A stretch of 13,234 bases of DNA, from NCBI GenBank assembly GCA_946887105.1, contig CAMPKJ010000135.1:1-13234 (forward strand), in the 5' to 3' direction. Position 1 is the stretch's first letter. Each line of letters opens with the position of its first letter. The position numbers were made by a program, and so were the translations under genes. The DNA is from an uncultured Acidobacteriota bacterium. GTDB lineage: Bacteria > Acidobacteriota > Thermoanaerobaculia > Gp7-AA8. The notes beneath the pieces are model-generated. The model did not search any database. It was not told where the DNA came from and worked only from the letters and a program-made list of their open reading frames with translations. This document shows, in pieces, positions 5,666-13,234 of this stretch.

Positions 5666-6340
5666 ATGCTCCATCTCGGCTCCATCGGCAAGACCTCCAT
5701 CGATGTCGACTTCAGTTTCTTCATCCTGATCGGCCTGTTCGTGATCCTGAATTACGACGAGAAGCGGGGTATCGAATACGCGCTGATCTGGATTCCGATC
5801 CTGTTCATCAGCGTGCTCTTTCACGAATTCGCGCACGCCGCGGCCATTGGACTGTTCGGCTTCGGCGCCAGCCACATCGTGCTCGGCGGCATGGGCGGCC
5901 ACACCGCAAACGAGAACATGCGCAACGCGCGGCCGTGGCAGGACGTGGTGATCAGCATCGCCGGCCCGGCCTCGAACTTCCTGCTGGCGATGCTCTGCTC
6001 CTATCTGTACATGAACACCCGGATCGGCGGCACCGACAAGATGCTGATCGTGCTGCTGCCGACCATGGCGAAGATCAGCATCTGGTGGGGATTGCTCAAC
6101 CTGATCCCCGTCCCGCCGCTCGACGGAGGTCACGCCACGCGATCGTTCTTCAAGATGTTCCTGACCGACCGCACGTCGTTCGTGATCTCCACCTGGATCG
6201 CGCTGATCGTCGGCGGCGCGATCGCGCTGCTGGGCTTCCGGGCCGGGCAGTTCTTCCTCGCTTTTTTCCTGGTGATGATGCTGTTCGGCGTCTGGCAGCG
6301 CTGGCAATACTTCAGGGAACACGGCATTCCGGGCGACTGA
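5666..6340 (+). CDS. M50-family (site-2-protease-like) membrane zinc metalloprotease
   Basis: The 224-residue protein has about five to six membrane helices. The zinc motif HEFAH lies inside a helix (His53, Glu54, His57) and the third ligand is Asp153 in NLIPVPPLDGGH (residues 145-156). Both are diagnostic of M50 peptidases. SIAGPASNFLLAML (97-110) is the conserved helix seen in compact family members. There is no PDZ or CBS domain, so this is a minimal form of the kind annotated 'site-2 protease family protein'. The family cuts membrane-embedded substrates, often anti-sigma factors, but no such substrate is encoded here. ATG at 5666 is chosen because the start MLHLGSIGKTSIDVDFSFF is the usual N-terminus; the frame upstream is translated repeat. 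It is divergent from the trans-sulfuration gene and 28 bp before the GGDEF-EAL gene. Confidence 0.92.
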   Translation: MLHLGSIGKTSIDVDFSFFILIGLFVILNYDEKRGIEYALIWIPILFISVLFHEFAHAAAIGLFGFGASHIVLGGMGGHTANENMRNARPWQDVVISIAGPASNFLLAMLCSYLYMNTRIGGTDKMLIVLLPTMAKISIWWGLLNLIPVPPLDGGHATRSFFKMFLTDRTSFVISTWIALIVGGAIALLGFRAGQFFLAFFLVMMLFGVWQRWQYFREHGIPGD

Positions 6341-6342
6341 AC

Positions 6343-6348
6343 TAAAAT
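6343..6348 (+). promoter_or_regulatory. Possible -10 (TAAAAT) of the GGDEF-EAL gene
   Basis: TAAAAT starts two bases after the M50 stop and 20 bases before the ATG at 6369. It is the only A+T-rich hexamer in the 28-bp gap. No -35 is evident in the M50 coding end and no Shine-Dalgarno precedes the ATG. The gene could be transcribed from here or by read-through from the M50 promoter. Confidence 0.3.
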
Positions 6349-6368
6349 CCCTTCCAAAGCCAGCCCTG

Positions 6369-9300
6369 ATGACCATTCCGTCGGACTTCGCAGTACCAGC
6401 GCCGCCGCGGCTCTCGCGGTTTCTGCGAGCGCGTCGCGCCCTGCTGCGCGTGGTGCGGAACGTCCGTCGCGGCCGGAGGATCTCGCATGACGACCTCCGC
6501 ACCAGCGTGGCCATCCTGAAAGCGCAGCAGGAGGCGACGCTCGAGGGAACGCTGGTCGTCGACATGTCGGGAAAGATCTTGTCGTACAACCGGCGCTTCC
6601 TCGACATCTGGCGCATCCCCGCCTCCGTCGCCGCGACCGCCGACGACAACGAGCTCCTCGGATATGCCGGCAATGCCGTGGCCGACTGGCAGTCGTTCAT
6701 CGAGCTGGTGAACTATCTCTACGAGCATCCCGATGAAGTGCGCACCAACGATCCCGTTCCGCTGAAAGACGGACGGACCCTGGAGCGCGCATCGGTGCCG
6801 ATCATCGTCGATGGCCAGATCCGCGGACGCTCCTGGTACTTCCGCGACATCACCGAGACGGTCAAGGCGGAAAAGCTCCAGTCGTGCCTCTTCCGGATCG
6901 CGCAGCTCAGCCGCGAGACGGTCAGTCTCGATGCCTTTTATGCCGAGGTGCACAGCATCGTCGGCGAGTTGATGAATGCGAAAAACTTCTACATCGCCGA
7001 GTATCAGGAAGAAACGCACCGCCTCTTCTTCCCCTACTTCGTCGACGAATACGACCAGCGCATCGAGTGGCTGAATCCCGGCCACGGCCTCACCGCGTAC
7101 GTGCTGCGCACCGGCCAGCCGTTGCTGGCCACGCCGGAGGAGTTCGACCGCCTCGTGCGCGAAGGCGAAGTGGAGCCGGTGGGGAGCCCGAGCATCGACT
7201 GGCTCGGCGCGCCGCTGCGCAGCGGCGACATCACCTGGGGCGTGATCGGCACGCAGTCGTACGACGTCGGCACGCGCTACACCGAGAAAGACAAGGAAGT
7301 GCTGGTCTTCGTCGCCCAGCACGTGGCCGCGGCCATCGAGCACAAACGCCGCGAACAGGCGCTGCAGGCCAGCGAGCGGCTGTACCGGCAGATGTTCGAG
7401 AACAACCGCGCCGTGAAGCTGCTCCTCGATCCCGAGAGCGGCGCCATCGTCGACGCGAACATGGCCGCCTGCGACTACTACGGCTACACGCACGAGGAAC
7501 TGCTGGCGCTGCACGTCTGGGACATCAACGTGCGCGGCGAGGAGCAGGTGCGGCTGCAGATGGGACGCGCGGCCACGAGCGAGCGGAACTACTTCCAGTT
7601 CCGGCACATGCTGGCCAGCGGCGAGATCCGCGACGTCGAGATCCACACCGGGCCGATCGAGATCGGCAATCGCAAGCTGCTCTTCTCCATCGTGCACGAC
7701 ATCACCGAGCGCAAACGCGCCGAGAAGGCGCTGCAGCAGTCGGAGGAAAAGTACCGGGTCATCTTCGACTACGCGCCGGTGGGCATCTATCAATCGACGC
7801 GCGACGGACGGCTCGTCACGGCGAACGAGACGCTGGCACGCATGCTCGGCTACGACTCGGTCGAGGAGCTGCTCACCAGGAACATGGAGCGCGACATCTA
7901 TCTCGACGCCAGGCAGCGCGATGAGCTGATCCGCCACTTCGAGCCGTATGCCTATGCGAACAACGTCGAGCTGCAGTGGAAGCGCAAGGACGGCACCGCC
8001 ATCTGGGTGCAGCTCAACGCGCACGGCGTCCGCTCGTCGCACGGCTCGCTCTTCTTCGAAGGCTTCGTGTACGACGTCACCGAGCGCAAGCAGGTCGAGG
8101 AATTGCTGCGCAAGCAGGCCGCGGCCATCACCGCGTCGATGGACGGCATCGGCATCCTCAACGAGCGGCTCGAGTTCACGTACGTCAACGACTCGCTGGC
8201 GCGCCTGTTCGGCTATGCCGATCACAACACGCTGATCGGCAGCTCGCTCTGTGACCTGTACGAGCCGCAGGAGCAGGTGCGCTTCATCACCAGCATCATC
8301 CCGCTGGTGGAACAGCGCGGACGCTGGCGCGGCGAGGCCACCGGGTTGCGCCGCGACGGCGTGAACTTCCCGCAGGAGATCTCGCTCACCTCGATCGGCG
8401 GCGGCGGCATGGTGTGCGTGGTGCGCGACATCACCGAGCGCACGTATGCCGAGGAGCAGATCAAACACCTCGCGTACCACGACGCGCTGACGAACCTGCC
8501 CAACCGGCTGCTGTTCAAGGACCGGCTGACGGTCGCGCTGTCGCACGCGCAACGCGAAGGCGCGCGGCTGGCGGTGCTGTTCCTCGATCTCGATCGCTTC
8601 AAGGTGATCAACGACTCGCTGGGACACAACATCGGCGATCAGCTGCTCCAGGCCGTGGCCGCGCGCGTGCAGTCGTGCGTGCGCGACAGCGACACCGTGG
8701 CGCGTCTGGGCGGCGACGAGTTCACGGTCCTGCTGCCGCGGCTCCATCGCTCCGACGACGCCGCGCCGGTCGCGGCGAAGATCATCGAGGCGGTGCGTTA
8801 CCCGTTCCACATCGAAGGCCGCGAGTTCTTCATCACCACCAGCATCGGCATCAGCCTCTTCCCCGAGGACGGCACGGATGCCGAGAGTCTGATCAAGAAC
8901 GCCGACACGGCCATGTACCAGGCCAAGGAAGTGGGCCGCGACAACTACCAGCTCTTCAACGCGCTGGTGAACGCCAACGCGCTGCAGCGCATCGCGCTCG
9001 AGCATGGCCTGCGCAAGGCCATGACCAGCGACGAATTCGCCGTGCACTACCAGCCGATCTTCGACCTGCGCACCGGCCGCACCACCGGCATGGAGGCGCT
9101 GCTGCGCTGGACGCATCCGCACATGGGCGGGATCCCGCCGGCCACGTTCATCCCGCTCGCCGAGGCCACCGGCATGATGATTCCGATCGGCGGATGGGCG
9201 CTGCGCGAGGCCTGCCGCCAGACCAGGGCATGGCACGACGCCGGACATCACTCACTGACGCTGGCGGTGAATCTCTCGGTCACGCAACTCCAGCAGGTCG

Positions 9301-9752
9301 ATCTCGTGGAGCGCGTGCGCACCATCCTCGCGGAGACCGGCTTCCCCGCGACGTCGCTGGAGCTGGAGATCACGGAGAGCAGCGCGATGCAGAGTCCGGA
9401 GACGAGCATCCGCACGCTGTACGAGCTCAAGAAGCTCGGCATCCGCATCTCGCTCGACGACTTCGGCACCGGACACTCGTCGCTCAGCTACCTGAAGCGC
9501 TTCCCGATCGACACGCTGAAGATCGACCAATCGTTCGTGCGCGACATCACGTCCGATCCCGACACCGCCGCCATCGTGACCGCCATCATCGCCATGGCGC
9601 ACAGCCTGCGGTTGAAGGTGATCGCCGAAGGCGTCGAGTATCCGGAGCAGGAACAGTTCCTGCGCCACCACGGCTGCGATCAGATGCAGGGCTACCTGCG
9701 CACCGCGCCGATCGCGGCCACGGAGTTCCTGAATTTCGTGAACGCGAGCTGA
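6369..9752 (+). CDS. PAS-GAF-PAS-PAS-PAS-GGDEF-EAL c-di-GMP turnover protein
   Basis: This 1127-residue protein has no membrane segment or signal peptide, so it is likely cytoplasmic. Domains in order: PAS about 48-165 (ends SWYFRDITE), GAF 170-322, PAS 335-450, PAS 458-575, PAS 583-692 (three end in DITER or DVTER), GGDEF about 698-862 and EAL about 871-1120. The diguanylate cyclase signature is intact, GGDEF at 781-785, with the inhibitory RxxD site at 772-775 five residues before it. The EAL side is also intact: Glu909 (EALLRW), Asn968, Glu1000, Asp1030-Asp1031 (DDFGTGHSS), Lys1051, Glu1087 and Gln1107. It may therefore make and degrade c-di-GMP, or use GGDEF as a GTP sensor for the phosphodiesterase. 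The sensor domains could bind haem, flavin or small ligands, but none shows a decisive ligand residue. ATG at 6369 is the first in-frame start after the M50 gene. Confidence 0.95.
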   Translation: MTIPSDFAVPAPPRLSRFLRARRALLRVVRNVRRGRRISHDDLRTSVAILKAQQEATLEGTLVVDMSGKILSYNRRFLDIWRIPASVAATADDNELLGYAGNAVADWQSFIELVNYLYEHPDEVRTNDPVPLKDGRTLERASVPIIVDGQIRGRSWYFRDITETVKAEKLQSCLFRIAQLSRETVSLDAFYAEVHSIVGELMNAKNFYIAEYQEETHRLFFPYFVDEYDQRIEWLNPGHGLTAYVLRTGQPLLATPEEFDRLVREGEVEPVGSPSIDWLGAPLRSGDITWGVIGTQSYDVGTRYTEKDKEVLVFVAQHVAAAIEHKRREQALQASERLYRQMFENNRAVKLLLDPESGAIVDANMAACDYYGYTHEELLALHVWDINVRGEEQVRLQMGRAATSERNYFQFRHMLASGEIRDVEIHTGPIEIGNRKLLFSIVHDITERKRAEKALQQSEEKYRVIFDYAPVGIYQSTRDGRLVTANETLARMLGYDSVEELLTRNMERDIYLDARQRDELIRHFEPYAYANNVELQWKRKDGTAIWVQLNAHGVRSSHGSLFFEGFVYDVTERKQVEELLRKQAAAITASMDGIGILNERLEFTYVNDSLARLFGYADHNTLIGSSLCDLYEPQEQVRFITSIIPLVEQRGRWRGEATGLRRDGVNFPQEISLTSIGGGGMVCVVRDITERTYAEEQIKHLAYHDALTNLPNRLLFKDRLTVALSHAQREGARLAVLFLDLDRFKVINDSLGHNIGDQLLQAVAARVQSCVRDSDTVARLGGDEFTVLLPRLHRSDDAAPVAAKIIEAVRYPFHIEGREFFITTSIGISLFPEDGTDAESLIKNADTAMYQAKEVGRDNYQLFNALVNANALQRIALEHGLRKAMTSDEFAVHYQPIFDLRTGRTTGMEALLRWTHPHMGGIPPATFIPLAEATGMMIPIGGWALREACRQTRAWHDAGHHSLTLAVNLSVTQLQQVDLVERVRTILAETGFPATSLELEITESSAMQSPETSIRTLYELKKLGIRISLDDFGTGHSSLSYLKRFPIDTLKIDQSFVRDITSDPDTAAIVTAIIAMAHSLRLKVIAEGVEYPEQEQFLRHHGCDQMQGYLRTAPIAATEFLNFVNAS

Positions 9753-9770
9753 CGCCGAATCCGCGGCGCG

Positions 9771-11204
9771 CTACTTCTTCACGGCGCGCCGGCGCGGCTT
9801 CGCCGGCTCCGGATCCGGATCCGGCTCATCGGTCACCGTGAACTCGAACTGCCTCGTCTCCGTCTCGCCCGAAGCATCGGTCACGGTCACGGTCGCCGTC
9901 GCAGCGCCGGTGCGGCCGTACGTCCGCTCCACGACCTCGGCATTCCTGAAGCCGCCGGGATCGCGCGTGAACGACCACTGATACGTATAGCCCGGCGCAC
10001 CGCCGCTGGCGAACGCGCGGAACGTAGCCGGCTGGCCGAGCCTCACGGCCGGATTGGCGAAGATCTCCACCACCAGCGGGCAGTAGCGCTCGATCCAGGA
10101 GTCGCCGTTCGCCGCCGAATCGCGCGACGCGGCGATGAGCCACGACGTGCCGCTCCAGACCGCCGGATACGCGGACGCCGCGTTGCGCGCGCGCGATTCC
10201 CCGGCCGCGAAAAGCGTGTCGCTCACGATCGTTCCGTCGACGCGGAAACGGAGCAGCCGGAAATCGAGCTCGTTCGTGCTCGACGTACGGCCGTACGTGA
10301 GCGCGAGCTCGCCGTTGCCGGCCGCGAGTGCCCGCGGCACCGCGACGTCGCCGTCCTTGGCGTCGACCAGCAGCGCTTCCTCTTTGACGACCGCGCCGCT
10401 GCTGTCGAACACCATCCAGCGGATGTCGTCGCCGGCGGACCGCACCACGACGAAGTGATTGCCGATCGCCGCGGCACGCGCCTGCAGACCGGAAGAAGCG
10501 ATCGGTTTCGCGGGCGGGAACTGGCTCTGCCCCGGAACGAAGCGGCTGAAGTGCAGCGCGTCATCGTCCGCGGAGACGTTGAGCACTCCGATGACGCCGT
10601 TGCCGGTGACGGCGATCTGGAGAAACGGAGTCACATCCGGATCGCTGCCGAGGAGCTGCGCCTGGCGCACGCTCCCGTCGCGCTCGACGATGATTGCCCA
10701 GAGACCGCTATTCGAGCCCGAGATGATGTCCCGCGCGAGCACCCACGCGTTGAGCGTGTCGCTCCATGCCACTTCGATCGGCTGCCGGATGCGCACGGGC
10801 CGCGCAGGGTCGATCGCGATCGGCGAGCCGACCGGCGTTCCCGACGGCGAGAGGCGTTGCAGATGAAGCGCAGCATCCGCGCGATAGAAGAGTCCGTACT
10901 CGAAGCCATTCCAGACCAGATCGATGAGCGCGTGCCGGTCGGCGCCGTCGGTCACCACACGCGTATCGGGAACGAGCGTGTGCAGCATTTCGTCATAGAC
11001 CGCGATCCAGATCGACTCGGGATCGCCGTCTTCCGTCTTCGCCACCGCCAGCCCGAAGCCGCTCCACGCGGAAGGACCGGCGATGAGATTCGGAACCGCC
11101 AAACGCGTCGAGATCCGTTGCGCGTCGGTGACGCACTGAGCTGCCGCAACGGCGGCTACGGCAAACATCAGAACAGCCGCGACTGTCACACGAATCGCAC
11201 CCAT
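9771..11204 (-). CDS. Secreted PKD-domain protein with basic C-terminal tail
   Basis: The 477-residue protein starts with a signal peptide (MGAIRVTVAAVLMFAVAAVA, then AAQC). Cleavage near residue 22 is likely, and the Gln before Cys24 argues against a lipobox. Residues 30-370 contain short tryptophan-rich beta repeats (VWNGFEYGLFYRA, AWSDTLNAWVLAR, VWSGTSWLIAASR) like those of beta-propeller or FG-GAP-type proteins. Residues about 378-459 form a PKD/Ig-like domain (PATFRAFASGGAPGYTYQW, then TATVTVTDASGETE). The end is a DPDPEP linker followed by KPRRRAVKK. Cys24 and Cys375 are the only cysteines and could form a disulfide. ATG at 11204 is chosen for its Shine-Dalgarno; an upstream start at 11234 would put polar residues before the signal peptide. 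Role unknown, probably extracellular or surface. Convergent with the GGDEF-EAL gene across 18 bp. Confidence 0.82.
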   Translation of the reverse strand: MGAIRVTVAAVLMFAVAAVAAAQCVTDAQRISTRLAVPNLIAGPSAWSGFGLAVAKTEDGDPESIWIAVYDEMLHTLVPDTRVVTDGADRHALIDLVWNGFEYGLFYRADAALHLQRLSPSGTPVGSPIAIDPARPVRIRQPIEVAWSDTLNAWVLARDIISGSNSGLWAIIVERDGSVRQAQLLGSDPDVTPFLQIAVTGNGVIGVLNVSADDDALHFSRFVPGQSQFPPAKPIASSGLQARAAAIGNHFVVVRSAGDDIRWMVFDSSGAVVKEEALLVDAKDGDVAVPRALAAGNGELALTYGRTSSTNELDFRLLRFRVDGTIVSDTLFAAGESRARNAASAYPAVWSGTSWLIAASRDSAANGDSWIERYCPLVVEIFANPAVRLGQPATFRAFASGGAPGYTYQWSFTRDPGGFRNAEVVERTYGRTGAATATVTVTDASGETETRQFEFTVTDEPDPDPEPAKPRRRAVKK

Positions 11205-11212
11205 GGCACACA

Positions 11213-11216
11213 CTCC
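11213..11216 (-). promoter_or_regulatory. Ribosome binding site of the PKD-protein gene
   Basis: On the minus strand GGAG lies eight bases before the ATG at 11204. It decides the start in favour of 11204 over the in-frame upstream codon at 11234. Confidence 0.6.
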
Positions 11217-11252
11217 GAGTTTGGTTGATGGCAATAACTTGGACCCGCGGGC

Positions 11253-11258
11253 AGTATA
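11253..11258 (-). promoter_or_regulatory. -10 element TATACT of the PKD-protein gene
   Basis: The minus strand carries TTATACT here, the same TATACT hexamer found before the M50 gene. It lies about 48 bases before the ATG at 11204, leaving room for a leader that contains the GGAG site. No clear -35 is seen; that position falls in the heptamer repeat at 11275-11281. Confidence 0.4.
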
Positions 11259-11260
11259 AC

Positions 11261-11362
11261 CGGAGTTGGCGGTAGGCGTTGGGCGTTTGGGAGTTCCCGG
11301 CTCGCGATGCAGTCGCGGCCAGACGCCAGATCCCGAACGCCCACCGCCTAACGCCTACCGCC
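11261..11362. repeat. Two opposed heptanucleotide repeat arrays (consensus GGCGTTN)
   Basis: Reading rightward from 11261 there are five heptads in strict phase: CGGAGTT, GGCGGTA, GGCGTTG, GGCGTTT, GGGAGTT. Reading leftward on the other strand from 11362 there are seven: GGCGGTA, GGCGTTA, GGCGGTG, GGCGTTC, GGGATCT, GGCGTCT, GGCCGCG. The outer arms pair over 13 perfect bases (11268-11280 with 11350-11362), then over 12 more with one mismatch after a seven-base bulge, which is exactly one heptad. A small hairpin, CGCGA-TGCAG-TCGCG, lies at 11303-11317. The structure starts five bases after the dnaE stop and could end its transcript, though no T tract follows. It resembles in design the heptanucleotide STRR repeats of cyanobacteria, not in sequence. 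Confidence 0.85.
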
Positions 11363-11367
11363 CCGTC

Positions 11368-13234
11368 TCAGAAGAGGTAATTCGCGTTCGCGTGCACCAT
11401 GGCCAGCGCTTCCTTGAGCCCCGGCCCGGGCTGAACGCGGAAGTGATGGTTCACCTTCAGGCGCAGTCGCGGACCGCCGTTCGATTCGGCGAGCTCTGCG
11501 GGCAGGTCGACGATCGTGACCGTCACCGGGATCTCGCCCGCGTGCTCCTCGACGATCTCGCGGATCCTGCGCACCGTGTCTTCGCTCATGCGCGGATACG
11601 CCACTTCGAGCGCGATCTCCTTCACCTTCCGGTCGCGAATGCCTTCCAGCGGAACGATCTCCAGCGCGGAGAGCTCGGGCGTGATCGGCGACTCGTGAAA
11701 CGCGGCCGCGTGTGCCGCGAAGCTCGAAGGCGCGGCGGCGACAGGCTCTTCCTCGATCGCATCGACCGCGGCGTTGAAGCCATCCGCGCCAAAGAGATTG
11801 AAGTTGTTCGTGCGGTCGCCGTACTTCTCGCGCTCGACTTCCTTCGGATCGCGATCGTCTTCCGCATCCTCGATGCGCAGTTCGTACGCCGAGATGCGCG
11901 CCTCCGGATGCCCGCCGTACTCGTCATCGATGTGTTGCGCGGCCTGTTCGGCCGACTGCAGCGACGCCGAACGTCCGCCCACCTGACCGCCCGTGTCCTT
12001 GACCATGGCCGTGACCAGCACCGCCACGCCGTTGTCGAGCCAGCGCGCGTACTTCGCGTACAGATCGGAGAACACCACCACCTCGACCGAGCCGGCCTGA
12101 TCGTCGAGGAAGAACTTGGCCATCATCTGCCCTTCGTTCCTCCCCTTCTTGATCTTGGTCTTCTTGATCTGCGAGACGATGCCGCCGATGTGCACGGTCT
12201 CATCGACGAACTTGTAGAGCGTGTCGGTGGTGGCGCTGGCGAAGAGCTTCAGCTCGTCGTTGAACTGGTTGAGCGGATGGCCGGTGATGTAGAAACCGAG
12301 CGTTTCCTTCTCGTAGCGCAGGCGCTCGTCTTCGGGCCATTCGGGCGCGTGCTGGACACGCGCCGAAACGTCGGCTTTCGGCGCCGCGGCGGCGAACATC
12401 CCGAACAGCGAGTTCTGTCCTCTCTCCTTCTCGTCCTTCGAGCGCTGCGCGGAGTCGGCGGTCGAGTCGAGCTGATCGAAGAGCGCCTTGCGCGTGAGTC
12501 CGATGAAGTCGAACGAGCCCGACTTGATCAGCGCCTCCAGCACTTTCTTGTTGCACGCGCGCAGGTCGACTTCCTCGCAGAACTGCAGCAGGGACGAGAA
12601 CCGCCCCACTTTCCGCCGCGCCGCGAGGACCGACTCGACCGCGCTTTCGCCGACGCCCTTCACGGCACCCAGCCCGAAGCGGATGTTCGGTCCCACCACC
12701 GTGAAGTACATGTTCGATTCGTTCACGTCCGGCGGCAGGACGTCGATGCCCATCTGCTTCGCTTCGCCGATGAACTTCACCACCGCGTCCGTGCGGTCCA
12801 TCTCGGACGACATCAGCGCGGCCATGAAATGCCGCGGGTGGTGCACCTTCAGCCATGCGGTCTGATAGGCGACCAGCGCGTAGGCGACGGAGTGCGACTT
12901 GTTGAAGCCGTAGCGCGCGAACGGCTCGATGTAGTCGAAGATCTCGTTCGCTTTCTTCTGGTCGTATCCGTTCGCGACCGCGCCTTTCACGAAGCCGCCG
13001 CGTTCCTTGGCCATGACTTCGGCGTCCTTCTTGCCCATGGCCTTGCGCAGCAGATCGGCCTGCCCCAGGGAGTAGGCCGCGACCTTCTGCGCGATCTGCA
13101 TGACCTGCTCCTGATAGACGATGACGCCGTACGTCTCCTCGAGCACGTCCTTCATCACCGGCACGAGGTACTTCGCCTTCGACGTGCCGTTCTTGCGCTT
13201 CACGTACTCGTCGACCATGCCCGCGTCGAGCGCG
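11368..13234 (-). CDS. dnaE: DNA polymerase III alpha subunit, C-terminal half (5' end outside window)
   Basis: The reading frame stays open to the right edge; 621 of about 1150 residues are visible, so the PHP domain and catalytic aspartates lie outside. Visible parts, numbered from the Met at 13218: fingers (YGVIVYQEQVMQIAQKVAAY, 30-49; FARYGFNKSHSVAYALVAYQ, 100-119), helix-hairpin-helix region (FGLGAVKGVGESAVESV, 181-197), and a beta-clamp binding motif QNSLF (268-272). TLGFYITGHPLNQF (306-319) precedes the OB fold (about 340-420), followed by a C-terminal domain ending in HANANYLF. Between the OB fold and the C-terminal domain is an acidic, Ala-rich linker (about 448-515) containing NNFNLF. 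DnaE is the replicative polymerase subunit. It reads leftward, and its TGA lies five bases before the heptamer arrays. Confidence 0.97.
   Translation of the reverse strand, partial: ALDAGMVDEYVKRKNGTSKAKYLVPVMKDVLEETYGVIVYQEQVMQIAQKVAAYSLGQADLLRKAMGKKDAEVMAKERGGFVKGAVANGYDQKKANEIFDYIEPFARYGFNKSHSVAYALVAYQTAWLKVHHPRHFMAALMSSEMDRTDAVVKFIGEAKQMGIDVLPPDVNESNMYFTVVGPNIRFGLGAVKGVGESAVESVLAARRKVGRFSSLLQFCEEVDLRACNKKVLEALIKSGSFDFIGLTRKALFDQLDSTADSAQRSKDEKERGQNSLFGMFAAAAPKADVSARVQHAPEWPEDERLRYEKETLGFYITGHPLNQFNDELKLFASATTDTLYKFVDETVHIGGIVSQIKKTKIKKGRNEGQMMAKFFLDDQAGSVEVVVFSDLYAKYARWLDNGVAVLVTAMVKDTGGQVGGRSASLQSAEQAAQHIDDEYGGHPEARISAYELRIEDAEDDRDPKEVEREKYGDRTNNFNLFGADGFNAAVDAIEEEPVAAAPSSFAAHAAAFHESPITPELSALEIVPLEGIRDRKVKEIALEVAYPRMSEDTVRRIREIVEEHAGEIPVTVTIVDLPAELAESNGGPRLRLKVNHHFRVQPGPGLKEALAMVHANANYLF

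Noticed and set aside
6342..9251. A 969-codon open frame antisense to the GGDEF-EAL gene.
   Set aside because: It is a shadow of the strong G+C codon bias on the real strand: the translation is rich in Ala, Val, Asp, His and Gln without any recognisable domain, while the sense frame encodes seven clear domains.
9753..9768. Small hairpin CGCCG-AATCCG-CGGCG between the convergent GGDEF-EAL and PKD genes as a bidirectional terminator.
   Set aside because: A five-base G+C stem without a T tract is expected by chance in DNA of this composition.
11130..11138. Lipoprotein lipobox at Cys24 of the PKD protein.
   Set aside because: The residue before Cys is Gln, whereas lipoboxes need Gly, Ala or Ser; ordinary signal peptidase I cleavage is more likely.

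Overview
The window is strongly G+C-rich and densely coded, and most genes are separated by fewer than 30 bases. The mix points to a soil- or sediment-type Gram-negative bacterium, most plausibly Acidobacteriota. The relevant signs are a large PAS/GAF/GGDEF/EAL protein, a secreted PKD-domain protein with a basic tail, single-subunit DnaE, several genes that look leaderless, and inverted arrays of short repeats between genes. This placement is inference; no rRNA or other phylogenetic marker was searched. The genes are mostly housekeeping or accessory metabolism. I see no defence system, prophage, transposase, tRNA, rRNA or CRISPR array.

Layout, left to right. (a) 2-1057 (+) is the 3' part of a multi-pass membrane protein resembling GT-C glycosyltransferases. 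Its stop codon overlaps that of a convergent GNAT acetyltransferase (1054-1512, -). (b) A 164-bp imperfect palindrome (1534-1697) separates the GNAT gene from a small conserved gene of unknown function (1696-2163, -). That gene diverges from a TerB-like gene (2189-2647, +). (c) A tight leftward operon runs from 5528 to 2660: PLP-dependent trans-sulfuration enzyme, small CPCC coiled-coil protein, agmatinase-family ureohydrolase (start overlapping the previous stop, TGATG), and a VOC-fold protein. (d) A second repeat structure, nine copies of an 8-base core in two opposed arms (5534-5636), fills the divergent gap before the rightward pair: an M50 site-2-protease-like enzyme (5666-6340) and an 1127-residue PAS-GAF-PAS-PAS-PAS-GGDEF-EAL protein (6369-9752). 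(e) A secreted PKD-domain protein (9771-11204, -) follows. A pair of opposed 7-base repeat arrays (11261-11362) then separates it from the C-terminal half of dnaE (11368-13234, -), which runs off the right edge.

Functionally, the leftward operon suggests sulfur amino-acid and arginine/agmatine metabolism, with an uncharacterised CPCC protein translationally coupled to the ureohydrolase. The rightward pair suggests membrane proteolysis next to c-di-GMP signalling.

The most unusual signal is not a gene. All three intergenic gaps longer than 100 bp are filled by inverted repeats, and the three repeats are unrelated in sequence and design. One supplies a gene's stop codon, one supplies a gene's ribosome binding site, and one starts five bases after the dnaE stop.
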